DNA of 64,000 bases from positions 2,733,501 through 2,797,500 of the forward strand of contig NZ_CP014167.1 of assembly GCF_001685395.1 (NCBI RefSeq). The letters run 5' to 3'. The position numbers and the translations under genes were made by a program. A model generated the notes under the pieces. The model searched no databases and was not told the DNA's origin. It worked only from the letters and a program-made list of their open reading frames with translations. Positions 35,805 to 45,392 of the stretch are shown in pieces (the stretch's first letter is position 1; every line of letters begins with the position of its first letter). Source of the stretch: Paenibacillus yonginensis. GTDB taxonomy: Bacteria > Bacillota > Bacilli > Paenibacillales > Paenibacillaceae.

Positions 35805-37877
35805 TTAAATAGTTTGTATTTGTGTAGATAGATCGCTTAATTGACCAAACGACATATAGAGGAACGGAAAGACAAGATACAAAGCAATCAGCAGTGCTCC
35901 CGGAGTCCAGCCAAGCATCTTTCCCCAAGAGGCTTTCTTGCGGATCAGCCGCTCGAGCCGCTCTTTCTTCTGCTCTGCGTAATACTCCTGTTCCATTTCC
36001 AGATCATCAAACGCTTCATGAATGGATATCTTTTCAACCCCCTGCAGCAAACGCCGGACAATACGTTCGAAAGGTTCAAACGGTGCTTCCTGCTGAAGGG
36101 TTTTAAGTGCTTCCTCAGCTCCACTGTCAAAGGTGAGCAGCGCCCGCTGAATCGCCGGCTTAAAAATAATGCCGTACCGTTCCATCCATTCCAGCACAGA
36201 TTCAACTGAGATTCGCTCAAATTCGGATAGGATCGAAATCAATACATGGAATTGATCGACCTCATTCTGCATTTCCAATGCCCGCATCCGCCGCTGAAAC
36301 TGCAGTATCCAAAGAGGCAGTCCGTAACCTACTGCGCCTACCGCAATAGCAGCAAGCAGCTCCCACCAGCGCAGATATTCGCTATTTAACGTTCCAAGCT
36401 TGTCTAAAATACGATTTACCGTATTGTTAAGATCTGCATCGCGCAGCGTTTGGCCGTCCACTTCCTGAACCCGCTGAACAACGGTATCCCTCGAAACATC
36501 TTTCGTCTTCTCTAAATCTTTAAGAATTGCATTATCCGATTTCGTAAGCTCTCTAGCCTGCTGTGTCTCTTTGTCGCTCATATAACCGAGCACATTAATC
36601 TTGTCTTTGGTTGGATCCGTCCAGACATGATGCACCGCATTCCAATGAAGAAATAGAGATAATACCAGCACGCCAAGAAAACAGCCGGCGCTGATCAATA
36701 AACGATGCAGATAAAACCATTCCAAGGTTAGTCTGGAGTTGGCCTCCTTCAGCAATAAACTAAGCCTGAAATGCTGCCGCGTATGCGGTGCCGGTACCAG
36801 CCGATCGACCAGCCATTTAATTAGAGGCCAACGATAGACCTTCTTCTCCCACTGTCTGCGAACGCTTCTCGCCACGTATTTGGCTTCATCATTTTCAGCC
36901 AGCTTCCGAATGAGGACATAGCTGATAATAGCCACAGCATAGATAGACAATTGAATCAAATAACCAATTCGCCCCTGATAGAAATCCTCTGTAATCGGAA
37001 AATAGCGTTCCGCCCACCGCTTCAGCGGGAAAGAGATCAAAATTGGAGCTAAACTGATCAGCGTTAGACCGCCAAGCTTGTAGCGAAGTCTTTGTCTTCT
37101 TAACAGGTCATACCTGATTTCCTGTACCAGCTTGTTAATGGAATTCAGATACATGGAACCCTTCTGCAGATTACGGTCACCATACTCCAAAATAAGATGC
37201 GATATCCCCGAGAAAACCTTCAAATACCGGTTCGGAGCAACCGCATAATATTTTTCCAGTCCTTTTTGCGGTTCGTTAGAGGTTAGGATCTCATGAATTT
37301 TCTCCACCTGAAGTTTGATTTCATGCGGTGAAGCCTGTGCCGCTTGATAGATGGATTCATCCACCATTCGCAGCTCCTGATAAGCATGTCGGTTGTCCTC
37401 CAAAAACAAGGAAAACTGCTTAAGAAGCTTGTCTTCTATCCGGTTTACAAATAAATCCATAAAGAGTCCGTTAACAACAACGGCAATAAGAATGCCAAAG
37501 AAGATTGCCAGCCAACTTCGGCTGAAGACAGCCAAAACTACTAAAGCCAGGAGAATCAATCCAAGCGACAAAAAGGTAATGCGCATGGTTTCTTTCCGAA
37601 GCGTATATTCATCGTAGGTGTTAACGGCTGAGAGCTTTTTGCGAATACGCCGGATCTGACTTTGGAACAGGGGCACCCGCTGCAGCTTCACATACGCTTT
37701 TTGATAAAAAATAAGCAGCTTCGGGTGTGTTTTCCTTTTGGCCAATGCTCCCGCAGTCCATACACTTCCATAGTTACGTTTTCGTTTCTTCTCTTTCTGG
37801 ATCGTATACAGGAGAAACAAACCACTGGAGAGAATGGAGATACCGCATAGGAGTAGAATCCAGAACCATTTATTCAT
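35805..37877 (-). CDS. Fused TadB-TadC-like membrane platform protein
   Basis: About 690 aa from ATG 37877, which overlaps the TadA stop (ATGAATAA). Seven or so membrane helices occur in two sets: near the N terminus and about 100-150, then about 255-330, 400-420, 500-530 and 670-690. Soluble segments between them (ETMRITFLSLGL; LLQGVEKISIHEAFDDLEME with the F-domain-like E/D cluster) recall type II secretion F domains. In Tad loci TadB and TadC are two genes; here one protein covers both. It would form the inner-membrane platform turned by the TadA ATPase. Confidence 0.7.
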   Translation of the reverse strand: MNKWFWILLLCGISILSSGLFLLYTIQKEKKRKRNYGSVWTAGALAKRKTHPKLLIFYQKAYVKLQRVPLFQSQIRRIRKKLSAVNTYDEYTLRKETMRITFLSLGLILLALVVLAVFSRSWLAIFFGILIAVVVNGLFMDLFVNRIEDKLLKQFSLFLEDNRHAYQELRMVDESIYQAAQASPHEIKLQVEKIHEILTSNEPQKGLEKYYAVAPNRYLKVFSGISHLILEYGDRNLQKGSMYLNSINKLVQEIRYDLLRRQRLRYKLGGLTLISLAPILISFPLKRWAERYFPITEDFYQGRIGYLIQLSIYAVAIISYVLIRKLAENDEAKYVARSVRRQWEKKVYRWPLIKWLVDRLVPAPHTRQHFRLSLLLKEANSRLTLEWFYLHRLLISAGCFLGVLVLSLFLHWNAVHHVWTDPTKDKINVLGYMSDKETQQARELTKSDNAILKDLEKTKDVSRDTVVQRVQEVDGQTLRDADLNNTVNRILDKLGTLNSEYLRWWELLAAIAVGAVGYGLPLWILQFQRRMRALEMQNEVDQFHVLISILSEFERISVESVLEWMERYGIIFKPAIQRALLTFDSGAEEALKTLQQEAPFEPFERIVRRLLQGVEKISIHEAFDDLEMEQEYYAEQKKERLERLIRKKASWGKMLGWTPGALLIALYLVFPFLYMSFGQLSDLSTQIQTI

Positions 37878-39786
37878 GTTGTTGTTCCCCCCAGTAACGG
37901 TCCACGAATTGCTGGAAAGAAATCCGATCCTCTTCATTCATATGGAAGATCATTTGCTCAATTTTGCTCTTGGAAATAGGGCTGACTGCCACATATTCAC
38001 CGTTTCGGTATTCGACCACGTTTCGAGCTGTCCATACACGGCCGCTGCTTCTGCGAAAGGCCTCCCTTTGCAAGGCTACTAAAGCATCCAGCTTGTTCTC
38101 CAAACTTTCTCCGTAGTTAATAGACTCTTCATCTAGCCAATCCTCATAAGAAACAGCTGTAATTTCGGTAATACGTTCTATGTAACGTCTTCCATCCTGC
38201 TCCTTCCGCAAATGGACATCCCATTTAACGGCGTTAACGACCTGTTCTTCCGCAATTCGTTCATTTTGGAAAACTCCTGTTTTAAGAAGGGAATTACGCA
38301 AAGACCAAATTAACTCTCTTGCGGACGTGGCGTGATGCGTAAAGATGGTAAACAAGCTGGCCACCTGAGACATTTGAATCATCCATGCCGCCACCGGGTC
38401 TGTTGCGACTTCGCCCAAAATATTGACAGACCCATCCGTCTTCTTTTGAAGATCCAGTCCGGCTTGACCAGAAATACTGTCCGTCTCCCGAAATGCCAGT
38501 GTGTTGCGCTCCGGATAAAGTCTTCTTAAATGAAGCTCAAAGGTCATCTCTTGAATACGTAAAGTGAGCGTGGCATAGATATACTTCACTGCTGCCATAA
38601 TTAAACTAGTTTTACCGGATCCCTGAGGACCCGTAAAAGCTGTAACTTGGGCGCCCTTCATCAGGTACTTGATCAATTCCCTCGGCAACTCGGCATTGCG
38701 TATTTTGTCAGAGGAAATCAGACTCTCCAGCCTCATGTTTGGCAGATCAAACTTTCTTACAAAAAATGCCCAGCTTTCCGCAAATGGCGGTCTCACAACC
38801 ACGACCCGTGACCCATCTTTCATCTCGTTCACTTTAAACCCGTTTGTTTCGGTCAGCTGGCCCGGATTATCGTATTTGTAAATGTTCTGGCAGACCCGTT
38901 TCAACTCGTTATCGGACCCAAAGCTCAAAAACGGCAGATAAATCGATTTGCCCCGGAAAAATATCCAAATACTTCGGTATCCCGGATATTTGGCCTGTTT
39001 CATTCCATGGATTAGCTCCATCTCATCCTCAATCATCTGCATGCTTGATGGAATTCCAGATACTCCGCCGGATACTCCATCGATGGACATATCCCTGACT
39101 TCATCAATAACACCAAATCCCTTGTAGTGCTGATAAATACGCTGAACCAATATTTTCAACTTGTCTTTAAAATCCAGTCCCCGGTATTCCTTGCTAAATA
39201 TCTGGTCTATTTCTTCTCCAGTGATGATGTATGAATCTACTGTTTGGTCTTCAATCACTCTTTTAGGACGATCCAGCTCGTATTTATCAATTAGCTTAGT
39301 CAATCCTTGAAAGCCATGTAGTTCTTTATATTGATACAGCAGAATATCAAATTTATCCTGCTGCGTCAGCTTATCCGGCTCATCAAAGGGAATGACTAAA
39401 TTCAGTGTGGCTTCCGAAAATCCGTAGTTCCTGGCAAGCAAATCGTATATGTATTGCTTGAGATAAATTTTCTCCTGGATATCTCCCGAGGTAGCATTTT
39501 TCATGGCATTCCTTAGTTCTGCTACAATAGCCTGCCTTCTTTGATATTCCTCACCGGATAGTCCCATGTCTAGAAGATTGCTGTTTACATATTCGTTAAT
39601 AGTTCTTTTGATGTATTCTAAGATGGAATCCAGCTTATATTGTTCCCGTCCCATTCCCAAGCTTTTGGTCTTATTCTGGGAGAAGCCCTCTGCAGGCTTC
39701 TGATTCAATTTCACAAACAAAAACACGATTAAACCAATCAAGATCAAGACAATCAGCATTAAATTAACAGCGAAAGGCAGGCTCAT
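37870..39786 (-). CDS. tadA: TadA/CpaF-type secretion ATPase with N-terminal membrane helix
   Basis: 638 aa. Residues 8-26 are a membrane helix (LMLIVLILIGLIVFLFV), unusual for this normally soluble hexameric ATPase. The CpaF core shows Asp-box-like FELHLRRLYPERN, P-loop TGPQGSGKTS at about 385, Walker-B region SVNILGEVATDP and His-box FTIFTHHATSARELIWSLRN. It powers assembly of the pilus-like structure. It lies 1 bp before the CpaE-like gene's 3' end side and overlaps the platform gene by 8 bp, indicating tight coupling. Confidence 0.88.
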   Translation of the reverse strand: MSLPFAVNLMLIVLILIGLIVFLFVKLNQKPAEGFSQNKTKSLGMGREQYKLDSILEYIKRTINEYVNSNLLDMGLSGEEYQRRQAIVAELRNAMKNATSGDIQEKIYLKQYIYDLLARNYGFSEATLNLVIPFDEPDKLTQQDKFDILLYQYKELHGFQGLTKLIDKYELDRPKRVIEDQTVDSYIITGEEIDQIFSKEYRGLDFKDKLKILVQRIYQHYKGFGVIDEVRDMSIDGVSGGVSGIPSSMQMIEDEMELIHGMKQAKYPGYRSIWIFFRGKSIYLPFLSFGSDNELKRVCQNIYKYDNPGQLTETNGFKVNEMKDGSRVVVVRPPFAESWAFFVRKFDLPNMRLESLISSDKIRNAELPRELIKYLMKGAQVTAFTGPQGSGKTSLIMAAVKYIYATLTLRIQEMTFELHLRRLYPERNTLAFRETDSISGQAGLDLQKKTDGSVNILGEVATDPVAAWMIQMSQVASLFTIFTHHATSARELIWSLRNSLLKTGVFQNERIAEEQVVNAVKWDVHLRKEQDGRRYIERITEITAVSYEDWLDEESINYGESLENKLDALVALQREAFRRSSGRVWTARNVVEYRNGEYVAVSPISKSKIEQMIFHMNEEDRISFQQFVDRYWGEQQHE

Positions 39787-40633
39787 CTACGGAACCCTTC
39801 TTTCCGCTTGTTGGATGGGTACAAACACCTCGGTTTTCTCCAAAATGTACGCTGCAATCTCGCGGATATCCTGAATAAACCGGTAATTTTCGTGCTGCTT
39901 AGGGACACTTTGATTCTCCAGAAAATAGCTGCGGAGATTTCCATCATTCATACTGTCCCTGAAACCTGTATTATAGGAAAACGGGAAAATATCTCCTTTG
40001 TAACTGTATTTTCCGGCAATATTCCTAACTTTATATTTAGAACGCGCATCGTATCTCCCAATCACCAGCATATGAGGAATATGGTGCAGCGCTTCCGGCC
40101 AATACCTGCGGGAAGGATCAAAATATTTATCGAGCACATTCCGGTCCTGACTCAAGCAAACCACGACCAGGTCGGAAGATTGAAGCAGCTGATTTGTTAC
40201 AGCATGTTGGCTTCCACTGTGAGCATCCAAGAGTATGGAATCGTAATTTTCTTCCGCTTTATCAAAAATAAGGTTAATAATTTCGCTGGAGTTCTCGAAA
40301 TGGAGTTTATCTTCGTTTTCCGTCGCCTGCAGCAAATCAAGATGCCCTCTTATGATTGGAAGCGCGTGATTTTTAATCGTGTCACGCTCTAATTTATTGC
40401 TCCTGGCAGCACGCTCCAGTGCATCCATCCCTCTTGAAGCTACATCAGCAAAAAAAACCGCTATGAGAGGAAATGGATCTGCCGAAAGACTTTTCCAATG
40501 TGAAGTCAGACCATTGAGGCTGGGTCACCAAAGTCCGGATGGCATATCCGGTGCCCATAAAAGCAGCCACGGCAGCTGCCAAACTTGTAACCCCCAGTCC
40601 ATGTTGGATTCCCCAAAATGTAACTTTTCCCAT
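39787..40633 (-). CDS. CpaE/ParA-like protein with homopolymer frameshift
   Basis: ATG 40633 (GAGGGGG upstream) opens a frame that stops at 40445, while the rest is open from about 40460 to 39787. The break is at a run of eight A (plus strand, 40450-40457); seven would give one 281-aa protein reading SGFFADVASRGMDALERAAR across the joint. The N terminus has a degenerate P-loop, GIQHGLGVTSLAAAVAAF, without Lys; later LLDAHSGSQHAVTNQLLQSS and DLVVVCLSQDRN match ParA/MinD switch regions. It may be a true mutation, a slippage-controlled gene or a sequencing error. CpaE proteins localise Tad machines. Confidence 0.65.
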
Positions 40634-40635
40634 GC

Positions 40636-41325
40636 TTAATTCCCCCTCTCTGCCTGTTTCCAAAGTGCTTGGATTTGCTTACGATCCATGCCTGTAATAG
40701 AGTGAACTACACTCTGAATCACGCTTCTCAAATCAGGGGAAAGCTTCTTCAGGCTGACCGTGCTGGAAAACTGGTTATTAATCTTCCGCGTCATATCGCG
40801 CTCATCGGGTATATAGACAAGCGGTTCGTGCCATTCTAACGGCAAATCGTTATACAAACGGACCAAATAATCCTCTGTAAATGTGGCATTTACTTCATAA
40901 ATGATCGCTGTTAATTTGACAGGCTGTTGTTCGGCCTTATCACGGGCTAATGCTTTTAAAAGAAGAGCATTTTCCTCTAAAACCGGCTTCTCGTACGAAG
41001 TGACCAGATACCAGCCATCTGAAGGCACCAAGCCATGAATACGTTCAGGATCATCAATGTCGATAAGTAAATAATCATAAGAGAAGCTTTCTTCGCTATC
41101 TAACTGATGCAGCTCCGTAATACTATTGAGCTCCTCATAAACATCAAAGTTATCGTACTGCTGAATTTTAGCTTCTGTCTCAATCTTCGGATAAGAGTAG
41201 CGGTAGCGGTGATGCCTGGTCATATCTGCCAGCAGAACCTTCTTATCAGCCCCTAGCAGCTTGGATATATAAAACAGTAGGTCCGTTTTGTCATAATCGC
41301 CAATAAAAACAAATTGCTTTGTCAT
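40636..41325 (-). CDS. ParA/MinD-like protein with degenerate P-loop
   Basis: 229 aa from ATG 41325 (GAGG 6 bp upstream). It begins KQFVFIGDYDKTDLLFYISKLLG, where a P-loop would be, followed by KVLLADMTRHHRY (signature Asp) and YDYLLIDIDDPERIHGL. No GKT/S, so ATP hydrolysis is doubtful. Second of three ParA-like genes in this operon. Starts 8 bp after the CpaB-like stop and ends 2 bp before the next start. Confidence 0.65.
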   Translation of the reverse strand: MTKQFVFIGDYDKTDLLFYISKLLGADKKVLLADMTRHHRYRYSYPKIETEAKIQQYDNFDVYEELNSITELHQLDSEESFSYDYLLIDIDDPERIHGLVPSDGWYLVTSYEKPVLEENALLLKALARDKAEQQPVKLTAIIYEVNATFTEDYLVRLYNDLPLEWHEPLVYIPDERDMTRKINNQFSSTVSLKKLSPDLRSVIQSVVHSITGMDRKQIQALWKQAERGN

Positions 41326-41333
41326 AATCTTCC

Positions 41334-42374
41334 TCACTTCACTGGAACTGTAGCGTTGTTATCGCTAAAAATTTGTGTCGAATCACCGCTGCCTCCGCTT
41401 TGTTCAGATGCGTCCGAAGAAATTCCGTTAGTCCTATTTCCGCCATTTATAAGTGGATTCTCTTGGGATTGCCCCCTATTTTCTGTTTCAGCACTATCGG
41501 ATCCTTCAGATGTGTAAGGAATTGCCGAGGCATCATCTTTGCTTTTACCTGTTACATACTTTTGGATATCCTCTTCGGACATGGATTGCAAATCTTGCTC
41601 AAGCTTCGACCGAAGTCTTCTTTCCAATTCCGATGAAGCTATCTCCACGATGTTCGGATCCGTATCAATCAAATCTTGCACTTTGGCGTTCGACGGATAA
41701 GTGACTGTTGCTTCACGCTGCATATATGGATCAACATAGCTTAGAGCATAGATGGAAGCATCATTTATATAGGCGTCTACAATTGCACTAGACATTCTCA
41801 AAATTTCCTTCTCATCCATGTCGTACCAGACTGTTCCAGAATTTAAGTCCTCGACTTTCTTCTTCGAGAGCACTATATAATCTTGACCCGTTGGGAATTT
41901 GATACGGACATCCACGAAGTCGGATTTTTTTAATTTCAAAGGCAGTTCAATCAGTCTAAATTCCTGGCTTCTAAGATCATCAGGAGTAATACCTTCCTCA
42001 AATAACATGGAACCTGTAACAACCGCGTTGGCCGCAAGATTGATTTTGGTATATTTGCCGATAATATTGGTTTTGTCCAATATATCGTCGGGCACTGCAC
42101 TTTTTGGAACGCTGATAGTCTTAAGATCATTTTCCGTTAATTGATCCCCTGCCATCCGGCTTTGAGATACAACCGTAACATTTACTCGTTCTTCATTAAG
42201 CTGCTGTTCTGCTTTTGTAAGCTTTTGCTCCAATGCTTCTGATTTTTTCTGGTACTTGCTATGTATATGATCAAAATAGAGATAACCCGAAACGACACAA
42301 ACTAACAAGACGACCGCACCACCTATACAAGAAGCAATAATCAGTCGTTTTTGTCGAAATCTGATTTTTGACAT
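41334..42374 (-). CDS. cpaB: CpaB/RcpC-like SAF-domain protein
   Basis: 346 aa from ATG 42374 (GGGAGG upstream). N-terminal membrane helix about 9-33, coiled coil about 38-62 (KKSEALEQKLTKAEQQLNEE), then a SAF-like domain (RMAGDQLTENDLKTISVPKS, NLAANAVVTGSMLFEE), and a long Ser/Gly/Asn/Asp tail from about 285 likely exposed in the wall. CpaB proteins guide Tad pilus assembly. First gene after promoter P2, about 150 nt from the predicted -10. Confidence 0.8.
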   Translation of the reverse strand: MSKIRFRQKRLIIASCIGGAVVLLVCVVSGYLYFDHIHSKYQKKSEALEQKLTKAEQQLNEERVNVTVVSQSRMAGDQLTENDLKTISVPKSAVPDDILDKTNIIGKYTKINLAANAVVTGSMLFEEGITPDDLRSQEFRLIELPLKLKKSDFVDVRIKFPTGQDYIVLSKKKVEDLNSGTVWYDMDEKEILRMSSAIVDAYINDASIYALSYVDPYMQREATVTYPSNAKVQDLIDTDPNIVEIASSELERRLRSKLEQDLQSMSEEDIQKYVTGKSKDDASAIPYTSEGSDSAETENRGQSQENPLINGGNRTNGISSDASEQSGGSGDSTQIFSDNNATVPVK

Positions 42375-42524
42375 GCTGCTTTTCCTCCCAAAAGACTCCA
42401 CTTTATTCCTATAGTTAACTATAATGACCTAATTCTTTAGATCTTCGGCCAAATTCCCTCCTTTTAAGCCTCCTTCTTCATACAGTGAACCTAAATTACC
42501 AGTCAATAAGCCAAATACAGGGAA

Positions 42525-42557
42525 ATTATATCATGTGAAAATTGAAAAAAATGTCGA
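42525..42557 (-). promoter_or_regulatory. Shared-architecture promoter P2 (CpaB-Tad genes)
   Basis: Minus strand: TCGACA (42552-42557), 21-bp spacer ending TGA, TATAAT (42525-42530). Same layout as P1 and P3. The rest of the 328-bp gap 42375-42702 is AT-rich and holds no gene. Confidence 0.75.
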
Positions 42558-42702
42558 TATTTGTATCCAATTCTTACTTATCTCATTTTTTTGACTCATT
42601 AAACTGATCCTGGAGTCCTATGGAACAACAATTTCTGGCTAATTGTAGCAATATAAAAAAAAGAATACGGAATAACCGTATCCCAGGAATAAACTATTAA
42701 GA

Positions 42703-43953
42703 TTACATATTTAAGATCAACATAATCACTAATATAACGATGATAACCACACACAAGCTGATAACAGCATATAATACTGTTTTCGTTGAGCTTTTTTTCT
42801 TCTCACCCATATATTTTTTTAGTACGTTGTTGAGAAAGGCATCCGTATCGGATTGGTGTTTGTATGGATCAGGATGAGGAGGAATCCGATAAACCAGATT
42901 ACCAGGGAGCTCTTTCCGGACATCCGAAATGCTTAATTTCTCAATAAAAGGAATGCTGTAAATCCAATTGGATTGATCAAGGTTCTTATGTTTCTCACGA
43001 AACTGAACAATCTTCGGCTGTCTCCACTCGCTGCCTGCCCCTACCACAAATTGAACGCCTGCCCGGTAAAATTCATCTTTCCAGTCACTCTCCTCCAAAC
43101 ACCCGATATCCAAAACTAAATAGTTGTAACCGGAACCAACAAGCTTGCTCATTCCTTCCCGGTCATTACTTTTGAAATAATCCACCTTATTGATGGTGAA
43201 AGACGTATTTGGACTGTTAAATCCTTTCATTCCTTCATAAGCCTGCTCAATTCTATTGAAATCCTGGGAGGCATTAGCTTCTTTCAAAGCGACTCTATAT
43301 CCTTTTCGGGTTAAATAATTAGCGATGAGGATACTAAAGTGAGTGCTGCCGACTTTGGATTCCACACCCGCTACGGCGACAACAATCGTACCAATAATAC
43401 GGTCCTGTAAAATGATTCGTTCTTGAACCGGAAGTTCCGGAAGCTCCATATCCATCAAATCAGCCTCGAGTAAAGCACCCGCTTTTAAGCGGGAGGTATA
43501 TCTGTATATTCGATCCTTTACTCTTTCCAGCTGTACATCAGGGTCTTCAGCCTCCAAGGCAGTCGCGCTTTCCAGAGAACCAGGCTGCAGCTTGGCTAAC
43601 GCAGATACAATGGATTTAGGAGAAGTGCCGGGGACCGTCGTAATAACTATAATCCCCATCTCTGCAAGTCGATGAACCAAACCGTCATCGTCCGGTCTAT
43701 CCAAACCTATTACAATAATTGGGGTTTGACTCCTGTAAGTTTGATATTGCCGGATTCCCTCCATAAAGGCTGCCGAATCCGCACAATCCAGATCAGTAAT
43801 AAAGGATGCCACGTTAATTCTTGCTGCTGCTTGACAGAACTCCATAAACTGCTCAGGTGTAAATCGCCCTACTTTCTCAAAGCTGATGTCAGAATTGCCT
43901 ATAGCTTCGAGCACATAAGGGGAAGCTTTCTTAGAAATAATAATCGCGTTCAA
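42703..43953 (-). CDS. CpaE-like protein with receiver-like N terminus and C-terminal membrane helix
   Basis: 416 aa. Residues 1-130 look like a degenerate receiver (IIISKKASPYVLEAI; SFITDLDCAD; TPIIVIGLDRPD). The ParA-like ATPase part from about 190 has IVVAVAGVESKVGSTHFSIL (P-loop-like, K and GST displaced) and LVLDIGCLEESDWK. The last 25 residues are a membrane helix (VISLCVVIIVILVIMLIL), so the protein is tail-anchored; CpaE of Caulobacter-type Tad is soluble. Its start overlaps the stop of the GGDEF-like gene by 4 bp. Confidence 0.72.
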   Translation of the reverse strand: MNAIIISKKASPYVLEAIGNSDISFEKVGRFTPEQFMEFCQAAARINVASFITDLDCADSAAFMEGIRQYQTYRSQTPIIVIGLDRPDDDGLVHRLAEMGIIVITTVPGTSPKSIVSALAKLQPGSLESATALEAEDPDVQLERVKDRIYRYTSRLKAGALLEADLMDMELPELPVQERIILQDRIIGTIVVAVAGVESKVGSTHFSILIANYLTRKGYRVALKEANASQDFNRIEQAYEGMKGFNSPNTSFTINKVDYFKSNDREGMSKLVGSGYNYLVLDIGCLEESDWKDEFYRAGVQFVVGAGSEWRQPKIVQFREKHKNLDQSNWIYSIPFIEKLSISDVRKELPGNLVYRIPPHPDPYKHQSDTDAFLNNVLKKYMGEKKKSSTKTVLYAVISLCVVIIVILVIMLILNM

Positions 43954-45041
43954 TTTCCCACTCCTCTATCTGTTAAAACCCGACTTTGCTCCAAACGGAA
44001 AACTTTATCCATTCCTGTAATCCGGTTTCGTTCCGCGGCTTTTCTTGCTTCTTCAATGACATCTTCCAGATTGGACTTCCCCCATATAGCCATGTAGCCA
44101 GTATAAACGCCGCCCTGGGCTTCAAGCTCAAGACGCAGCCGAATTCGCTCGGCCAAATCCCCAGGCTCCGTTCCTTCTTTGGTAACAAGAACCACAAAAC
44201 CCGTAGAGGTAAACCGACTTGTAATTCCGATTTCCGAAGTGTATTTTCGGACAATTTCACCCAGGTTTCTCAAAAACTTCTCATTTTGCAAGAGCTCTGG
44301 TTTGTCCGTGCTTTCTGCAACTTCGATGTACAAAACGGCATGCGCTTGGGATTTATCCATATACTTGTTTGCTGTCTGCATAAAATGTTTTTTGGTCAGT
44401 AGTCCGGTCGCATCATCACGAGTTGAAGTATAGGCCGCAGCCTGAAGGATGTAAGCAATTCGATTAAACAGAAGCATAAATACTAAGAAAACCGACCCTA
44501 TAAAAAACAGATTTCCAAATAAAACTACAGCTTGTGCTTTGGTTACAGCCCAAACTATTAAGCTAAGCATATGTATTCCGTACAAAGCAACGGCTATGGA
44601 ATTAAGAGCTTTGAGACTGCCTTCTGTAAATAACTTGAGGAAACTATATAATCCTAAGGCAAGAATGATAAAAAATAGTAGTAGAGCAGTCATTGCCCCA
44701 GGCAAGAACAGCGAACACGCTGCCGTTAGCATACTTGCAAGACCCGCTGCAAGATGAGGATATAACTTCTCATTGCGTTTCGGGTAATACAATCGAAAAA
44801 CGCTGATTTGCTGAAGTACAAAACCGCACAGAAATAAGGAAGAAAAAAACAAAAAAAACTGCTCCGACCTCCCTGCACTTAAAGCCATTCCTAATGAGGC
44901 AAATAAACCAAGCAGAGAAGCTCCTGAAAAATTCAAGTAAGTTTGCGTTCGCCATTTGAAATACATGGTGGCACCCATGGATAGCAGTACTAGACAGATT
45001 GCAATTAGAAATCCATCCTGCCATGCCTGAAAACGATCCAT
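43950..45041 (-). CDS. Membrane protein with degenerate GGDEF domain
   Basis: 363 aa from ATG 45041 (GGAGGGG upstream). Six or seven helices in the first 205 residues (AWQDGFLIAICLVLLSMGA and on), then a GGDEF fold: RDDATGLLTKKHFMQTANKY is the canonical opening (D-x-L/x-T-G-L-x-x-x-x-x-F), but where the GGDEF signature belongs the sequence is RFTSTGFVVLVTK. Catalysis of c-di-GMP synthesis is therefore unlikely; sensing or GTP binding is possible. First gene of the Tad-like set, before the CpaE-like gene, suggesting control of the machine. Confidence 0.75.
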   Translation of the reverse strand: MDRFQAWQDGFLIAICLVLLSMGATMYFKWRTQTYLNFSGASLLGLFASLGMALSAGRSEQFFLFFSSLFLCGFVLQQISVFRLYYPKRNEKLYPHLAAGLASMLTAACSLFLPGAMTALLLFFIILALGLYSFLKLFTEGSLKALNSIAVALYGIHMLSLIVWAVTKAQAVVLFGNLFFIGSVFLVFMLLFNRIAYILQAAAYTSTRDDATGLLTKKHFMQTANKYMDKSQAHAVLYIEVAESTDKPELLQNEKFLRNLGEIVRKYTSEIGITSRFTSTGFVVLVTKEGTEPGDLAERIRLRLELEAQGGVYTGYMAIWGKSNLEDVIEEARKAAERNRITGMDKVFRLEQSRVLTDRGVGN

Positions 45042-45158
45042 TCCTTTCCCCTCCAAAGTCACTCTAATAAGTAGATTTGCATATAGTATAGTACAGATGA
45101 GGAATTAATTACCATACTTTTGACCTGCTCAATGAGAGTTAGCAAATAAAAAGAAAGA

Positions 45159-45187
45159 GGAGAAGGTACTAATAAGGTACTTTCTCC
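45159..45187. terminator. Terminator upstream of the GGDEF gene
   Basis: GGAGAAGGTAC and GTACTTTCTCC with a 7-nt loop. On the minus strand TCTTTCTTTTTATTTG follows, so it insulates the Tad genes from the toxin cassette upstream. Confidence 0.65.
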
Positions 45188-45274
45188 TTTGGTGTTATTC
45201 GTTTATTCGGTTTAGAAAGACTTGCGAATCCTAGGGAATAAAACTGATGGCAACTGGTCTTGTATTCCTGCCAC

Positions 45275-45380
45275 ATTCAACCTATGTGTTATTGGTTGAA
45301 TGATGATTTCATTCGGCACTGGGTAGCCTCCCCCCACAAAAAAAGAAACCTTGAAAAGCACGAAGCCAATCAAGGTTTCC
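45275..45380 (-). repeat. Cassette-boundary repeat unit U5
   Basis: It contains TATGTGTTATTGGTTGAATG, CATTCGGCACTGGGTAGCC and the ACCTTGA stem, in the order of U1 to U4, 13 bp past the orphan immunity stop. Unlike U1 and U2 it lacks the long 15-bp stem. Confidence 0.7.
45346..45378 (-). terminator. Intrinsic terminator after orphan immunity 3
   Basis: AAACCTTGA/TCAAGGTTT stem followed on the minus strand by CTTTTTTTGTGG. Confidence 0.75.
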
Positions 45381-45392
45381 AAAATCATATAA

